Origin: JABDLO01 sp041749255 | Lineage (GTDB): Bacteria > Bacteroidota > Bacteroidia > Chitinophagales > Saprospiraceae | Direction: 5' to 3' | Length of the DNA: 64,000 nucleotides | Assembly: GCA_041749255.1 (NCBI GenBank) | Contig: JBGTBR010000018.1 | Location: 4,628-68,627, forward strand | Shown: piece after piece, positions 60,971 through 64,000 of the stretch | Layout of the letters: every line of letters begins with the position of its first letter | Numbering within the stretch: position 1 is the first letter of the stretch | Position numbers and translations under genes: made by a program | Notes under the pieces: model-generated | Told to the model about the DNA's origin: nothing | Database searches by the model: none | What the model saw: only the letters and a program-made list of their open reading frames with translations

Positions 60971-61945
60971 ATGAGAAAATTACTGGATCAATTTGTTAAT
61001 CTTTATCCCGTTTGGATAGTAACCAGTTCCCTGATTGGATTTATTTACCCTCCGTCTTTTGCCTGGTTTACAGGGGACTTAATGGTGTATGCATTGGCTA
61101 TTGTCATGTTAGGCATGGGTCTTACCATCAACGTGGATGATTTCAAGCAACTGAAAAAAATGCCTGGAGCTATTGTCCTGGTAGCTTTTTTACAATATTC
61201 CATCATGCCATTAACCGCCTGGGCTATTGCAAAATTTTTGAATTTAGCACCGGAACTGGCAGTTGGACTCATCATTGTAGGGTGTTGTCCGGGGGGTACG
61301 GCCTCCAATGTCATTGCCTATTTGGCCAGAGGTCATTTGGCTTTATCGATTACCATGACTACGGTATCTACCATTCTCGCTATCGCATTGACTCCAATAT
61401 TAACCGATGCTCTTGCAGGTACATATGTGCCTGTTGATGCCTGGGGTCTCTTTTTTACTACAGTAAAGGTCATTTTGATTCCGGTAGGTTTGGGTGTATT
61501 TCTAAATTACAAATACGAAGCTCAGGTTTCAAAAGTCAGATTTACAGGACCTGTTTTGGCCGTAATGGCGATTGTGTTTATTGCCGGTGGAATTGTAGCC
61601 CAAAGTGCAGATACCATTGCTTCACATGCTTTAAAACTATTTGCTGCTACTACCAGTCTGCATATTGTAGGTTTTATATTGGGCTATTTTCTAACAAAAA
61701 TTGTAAATTACGATAAAATAGTATCGAGAACAGCTGCCATTGAAGTGGGTATGCAGAATGGAGGGTTGGCTGCTACACTTGCAAAACAACATTTTCCACT
61801 TTACCCTCTGGCAGCGGTACCAGCTGTGTTTAGCAGCGTCATGCAAACCATCATTGGTGGGCTATTAGCTGCATGGTGGAGGTCCAGACCTATACAAGAA
61901 GATCCAAATACACTTCCTGTCCAGGTAGAGGAGAATGCATTATAA
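60971..61945 (+). CDS. BASS-family sodium-coupled transporter
   Basis: The 324-residue protein has ten hydrophobic spans and the signature GCCPGGTASNVIAYLARGHL with EVGMQNGGLAATLAKQHF, the two crossed-helix motifs of the bile acid:sodium symporter family (SLC10/YocS-like). Bacterial members carry organic anions such as pantothenate or keto acids. Here it lies 33 bp after the last propeller gene and 18 bp before the kinase gene, so it may carry an acidic sugar released by the propeller proteins. Confidence 0.85.
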   Translation: MRKLLDQFVNLYPVWIVTSSLIGFIYPPSFAWFTGDLMVYALAIVMLGMGLTINVDDFKQLKKMPGAIVLVAFLQYSIMPLTAWAIAKFLNLAPELAVGLIIVGCCPGGTASNVIAYLARGHLALSITMTTVSTILAIALTPILTDALAGTYVPVDAWGLFFTTVKVILIPVGLGVFLNYKYEAQVSKVRFTGPVLAVMAIVFIAGGIVAQSADTIASHALKLFAATTSLHIVGFILGYFLTKIVNYDKIVSRTAAIEVGMQNGGLAATLAKQHFPLYPLAAVPAVFSSVMQTIIGGLLAAWWRSRPIQEDPNTLPVQVEENAL

Positions 61946-61963
61946 ACCTGACAAAACGAAATA

Positions 61964-63058
61964 ATGTGCATTAGAAAAGACATATATTATTGGAAATGTG
62001 ACAGACCTAATGCTTTCCAGCATTTGAGGAGTAAAAGTGAAAATTTATACACCCATGAAACGGAAGAGCAAATCAGAGAAATCATGCATAGGTTTTTAGG
62101 TTCCGAAAAATTTGATTTGAAGTCAGCAGGGGGTCAGGGTAATCATCTTACTTATCTGGTACAAAATGGCGATGCTTCTTACTTTATCAGATTGGAGAAT
62201 GGTGATGAAAAAGACGACTATATGCTTGTGGAGTCGGAGATTATGCGACAGGTAAAAGCACGCGGAGTCTCAGTACCTCAAATATTTAAAGTCGATGTCA
62301 GTTATGAAGATTATTTGTTTTCATATCAAATAATGGAGTTTGTCGAATTTCAGGATTTGAATAAGCTAAAGAAGTCGGGAAAACTGGATATTTTTAAAAT
62401 AGCCAGGGAGATAGGCAGAAATGTAGCTTTATGGCAATGGGTACAAACTGAAGGTTTTGGGCCATTTGACGTAAAGGCATTTAAAGCGACCGGTAAATTA
62501 ATTGGCTACCACAAAACGTACGGGGATTACTTTTATCTCAATCTGAACAAACATCTGGATTTTTTAACTGAGAAAAAGTTTTTATCCTCTCAGGAATCAA
62601 AAGATATTTTAGAAGTTGTCGACGATTCGACGGGATTTCTGAATATTGAGGAAGGATGCCTTGTGCATAAAGATCTTGCTCTGTGGAATTTATTGGGTAC
62701 GAATAATGAATTAAAGGCTGTTGTGGATTGGGGGGATGCTATCGCAGGAGACCCAACTGATGATATATCGCTTTTTGCATGCTTTTATACTGAAGATGTG
62801 TTGAATGAATTAATTTTGGGATATCAGGATGAAAGCGAACTTCCCGACCAGTTTTACCCCAGGTTTTATTTGCATTTTCTGCGAAACATGATTGTAAAAG
62901 CGGTCATTAGAGTAGGTGGCGGCTATTTTGATAAAGATGAGGATTTTTTCCTTATTGATTCCGACATGAAGGGCAGGGATCTTGAAGAATTTACACGGTC
63001 TAGAATTCATCTTGCATGCGAAAATTTGAAAAATAATATATATTCCATAAAATTATGA
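61964..63058 (+). CDS. APH/choline-kinase-like small-molecule kinase
   Basis: The protein of up to 364 residues has an APH-type fold: nucleotide-loop region around DLKSAGGQGNHLTYLV, an E in VESEIMRQVKA, hinge YQIMEFVEFQDL, the catalytic loop GCLVHKDLALWNLLG with aspartate and asparagine, and the metal aspartate in AVVDWGDAIAGDPTDD. Enzymes of this family phosphorylate hydroxyls of sugars, choline or antibiotics. The first ~25 residues are poorly conserved-looking, so the true start may be a later codon. It overlaps the aldolase gene by 4 bp, pointing to consecutive steps. Confidence 0.75.
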   Translation: MCIRKDIYYWKCDRPNAFQHLRSKSENLYTHETEEQIREIMHRFLGSEKFDLKSAGGQGNHLTYLVQNGDASYFIRLENGDEKDDYMLVESEIMRQVKARGVSVPQIFKVDVSYEDYLFSYQIMEFVEFQDLNKLKKSGKLDIFKIAREIGRNVALWQWVQTEGFGPFDVKAFKATGKLIGYHKTYGDYFYLNLNKHLDFLTEKKFLSSQESKDILEVVDDSTGFLNIEEGCLVHKDLALWNLLGTNNELKAVVDWGDAIAGDPTDDISLFACFYTEDVLNELILGYQDESELPDQFYPRFYLHFLRNMIVKAVIRVGGGYFDKDEDFFLIDSDMKGRDLEEFTRSRIHLACENLKNNIYSIKL

Positions 63059-63822
63059 ATAACAGATCTATAGCAGAATCTGTAAGAAACAGAAAAAAAA
63101 TCCATAAAGGAGCCTGGATGTCTATCGGACACCCGGTGATTTCAGAATTGGCATCTTCATATGATTTTGACTGGATACTTTTTGATTTGGAACACGGATG
63201 TATCAGCGAAAATGCATTGATCTCAAATTTTCTGGCTGTGAAAAATGACAATCTGGCCATTTTGGTGCGAATCGGAAAATTTGACCCGTTACTGATATCC
63301 AGGATTTTAGACTGGGGTGCTGCTGGTATAATGTTGTCACATGTCAATTCTAAGGAAGAGGCATTAAAGTGTATCCATGCTATGAATTACCCTCCAATTG
63401 GCAGCAGAGGATTTTCGAGCTCTTCCAGATCATTTTTGTATGGCAAGTCCGGCCATGGTATGAAAGAAAAACATTTTAACCCACTATTCTTTGCACAAAT
63501 AGAAACCATGCAGGGAGTTGAAGTGGCTGAAGAAATTGCCAAAACAGATGGGGTAGATGTGCTTTTTGTGGGTCCTACAGATCTGAAATTAAATTGGCAA
63601 TTACATCACGCTGACCAAAGCAGCGAAGAATTTTGGAATGTACTTGCTCGTGTAGGAACAGCTGCCACTCTCCACAAAAAGCAAGCGGGAATTCTGGTAA
63701 AAAATATAGAAGATATTCCACTATTGAGGTCACTGGGATATTCTCACCTTTCCGTTGCCTCAGATGTGGGTATTTTAAGAGATGGTTTTGCGAATATCAC
63801 AGATAAATTGGCAGATATTTGA
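63055..63822 (+). CDS. HpcH/HpaI-family class II aldolase
   Basis: The 255-residue protein has the HpcH/HpaI/citrate-lyase barrel: SIGHPVISELASSYDFDW, ILFDLEHGCISENAL (with D and H of the active site), metal-binding E in FFAQIETMQGVEVAEEI and D in VLFVGPTDLKLNW. The family cleaves 2-keto-3-deoxy or 4-hydroxy-2-keto acids to pyruvate and an aldehyde. It follows the kinase with a 4-bp overlap and could cleave the sugar acid that the kinase phosphorylates, or act upstream. Confidence 0.85.
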   Translation: MNNRSIAESVRNRKKIHKGAWMSIGHPVISELASSYDFDWILFDLEHGCISENALISNFLAVKNDNLAILVRIGKFDPLLISRILDWGAAGIMLSHVNSKEEALKCIHAMNYPPIGSRGFSSSSRSFLYGKSGHGMKEKHFNPLFFAQIETMQGVEVAEEIAKTDGVDVLFVGPTDLKLNWQLHHADQSSEEFWNVLARVGTAATLHKKQAGILVKNIEDIPLLRSLGYSHLSVASDVGILRDGFANITDKLADI

Positions 63823-63943
63823 TTTTTTTGAAGCTATATCTTTCAGTGTTAACTATTTAAGCAGCAATTCAGCGTAAAAACATAATATATTAAAAAAGAG
63901 CAAATTATAAACCACTGATAAGAAATACTTTACAGATAATTTA

Positions 63944-63951
63944 TATATTTG
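63944..63951 (+). promoter_or_regulatory. Promoter -7 element near the right edge
   Basis: TATATTTG matches TAnnTTTG. It is followed by a short leader and an ATG at 63966. The -33 element is not clear. Confidence 0.4.
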
Positions 63952-63965
63952 CTCAAAAAAAAAGC

Positions 63966-64000
63966 ATGAGCAAAGTTAAAAAAAGAACAGGAATAATTTT
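63966..64000 (+). CDS. Start of a gene cut by the window edge
   Basis: ATG at 63966 begins MSKVKKRTGII, followed by the window end. A short basic leader of this kind is typical of LacI-type regulators and a regulator would suit the locus, but eleven residues cannot identify it. The promoter element 15-22 bp before it supports a real start. Confidence 0.35.
   Translation, partial: MSKVKKRTGII

Overview
The window looks like a chromosome segment of an AT-rich Bacteroidota bacterium, probably a Saprospiria-type one. The signs are a SusC/SusD pair, T9SS-type and IPTL-CTERM-type sorting ends, many lipoproteins with late Cys lipoboxes, DUF4296 and DUF4412 proteins, and promoters of the Bacteroidota form TTTG-N19-21-TAnnTTTG. 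I recognise no rRNA or tRNA gene and no true CRISPR array. The taxonomic placement is inference.

Region 1 (1-8.4 kb) is eroded accessory DNA. It holds a cupin gene with an in-frame stop, a secreted LamG-like protein beside a membrane-anchored HTH protein, a membrane adenylate cyclase, an N-terminally deleted IS110 transposase, a decayed MazEF-type toxin-antitoxin pair, an intact cupin gene and a REP-associated tyrosine transposase (RAYT). A dispersed repeat with the core ACCTCGAAGGT (a 4-bp stem with a 3-nt loop, found in both orientations) runs through this region, recurs at 18.4-19.9 kb and appears once at 42.1 kb.

Region 2 (8.4-18.3 kb, minus strand) is a compact seven-gene operon behind one near-consensus promoter (18268-18299). 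In transcription order it encodes a class III (GABA-type) aminotransferase, a nitrilase-family amidase, a VOC protein, a 915-residue Orn/Lys/Arg-type decarboxylase, an ATP-grasp ligase, a C45-family acyltransferase/hydrolase and a succinate-semialdehyde-type dehydrogenase. The set could make an amine by decarboxylation, ligate and release amides, and drain the product through GABA and succinic semialdehyde to succinate. The actual substrate is unknown. The operon, plus a PIN/RHH toxin-antitoxin pair with its own promoter-operator, lies between two nearly identical direct repeats of about 250 bp (7872-8130 and 19490-19738).

Region 3 (20-43.7 kb) is mostly core and housekeeping: a T9SS cargo protein, a thioredoxin-dockerin protein with a long Gly-Asp tract, lipB, acyl-CoA thioesterases, an SDR, a TlpA-like lipoprotein, a dynamin-like GTPase with a small CarD-like partner, an MFS sugar transporter with a GH13 amylase, SixA, an OmpR/PhoR-type two-component system, engB, a glycerolipid acyltransferase, an exonuclease, a metallophosphoesterase and a DASS anion transporter.

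Region 4 (44-64 kb) begins with a structured leader before an IPTL-CTERM surface protein. It continues as a polysaccharide-utilisation-like locus: a divergent AraC regulator, then SusC, SusD, six secreted beta-propeller proteins (three of one BNR/sialidase-like subfamily, one of them fused to an NHL propeller), a BASS-family transporter, an APH-like small-molecule kinase and an HpcH/HpaI aldolase, all co-directional with short gaps or 4-bp overlaps. A possible regulator gene starts at the right edge. The layout suggests capture of a glycan, removal of terminal residues outside the cytoplasm, import, phosphorylation and aldol cleavage. The sugar cannot be named from sequence alone.
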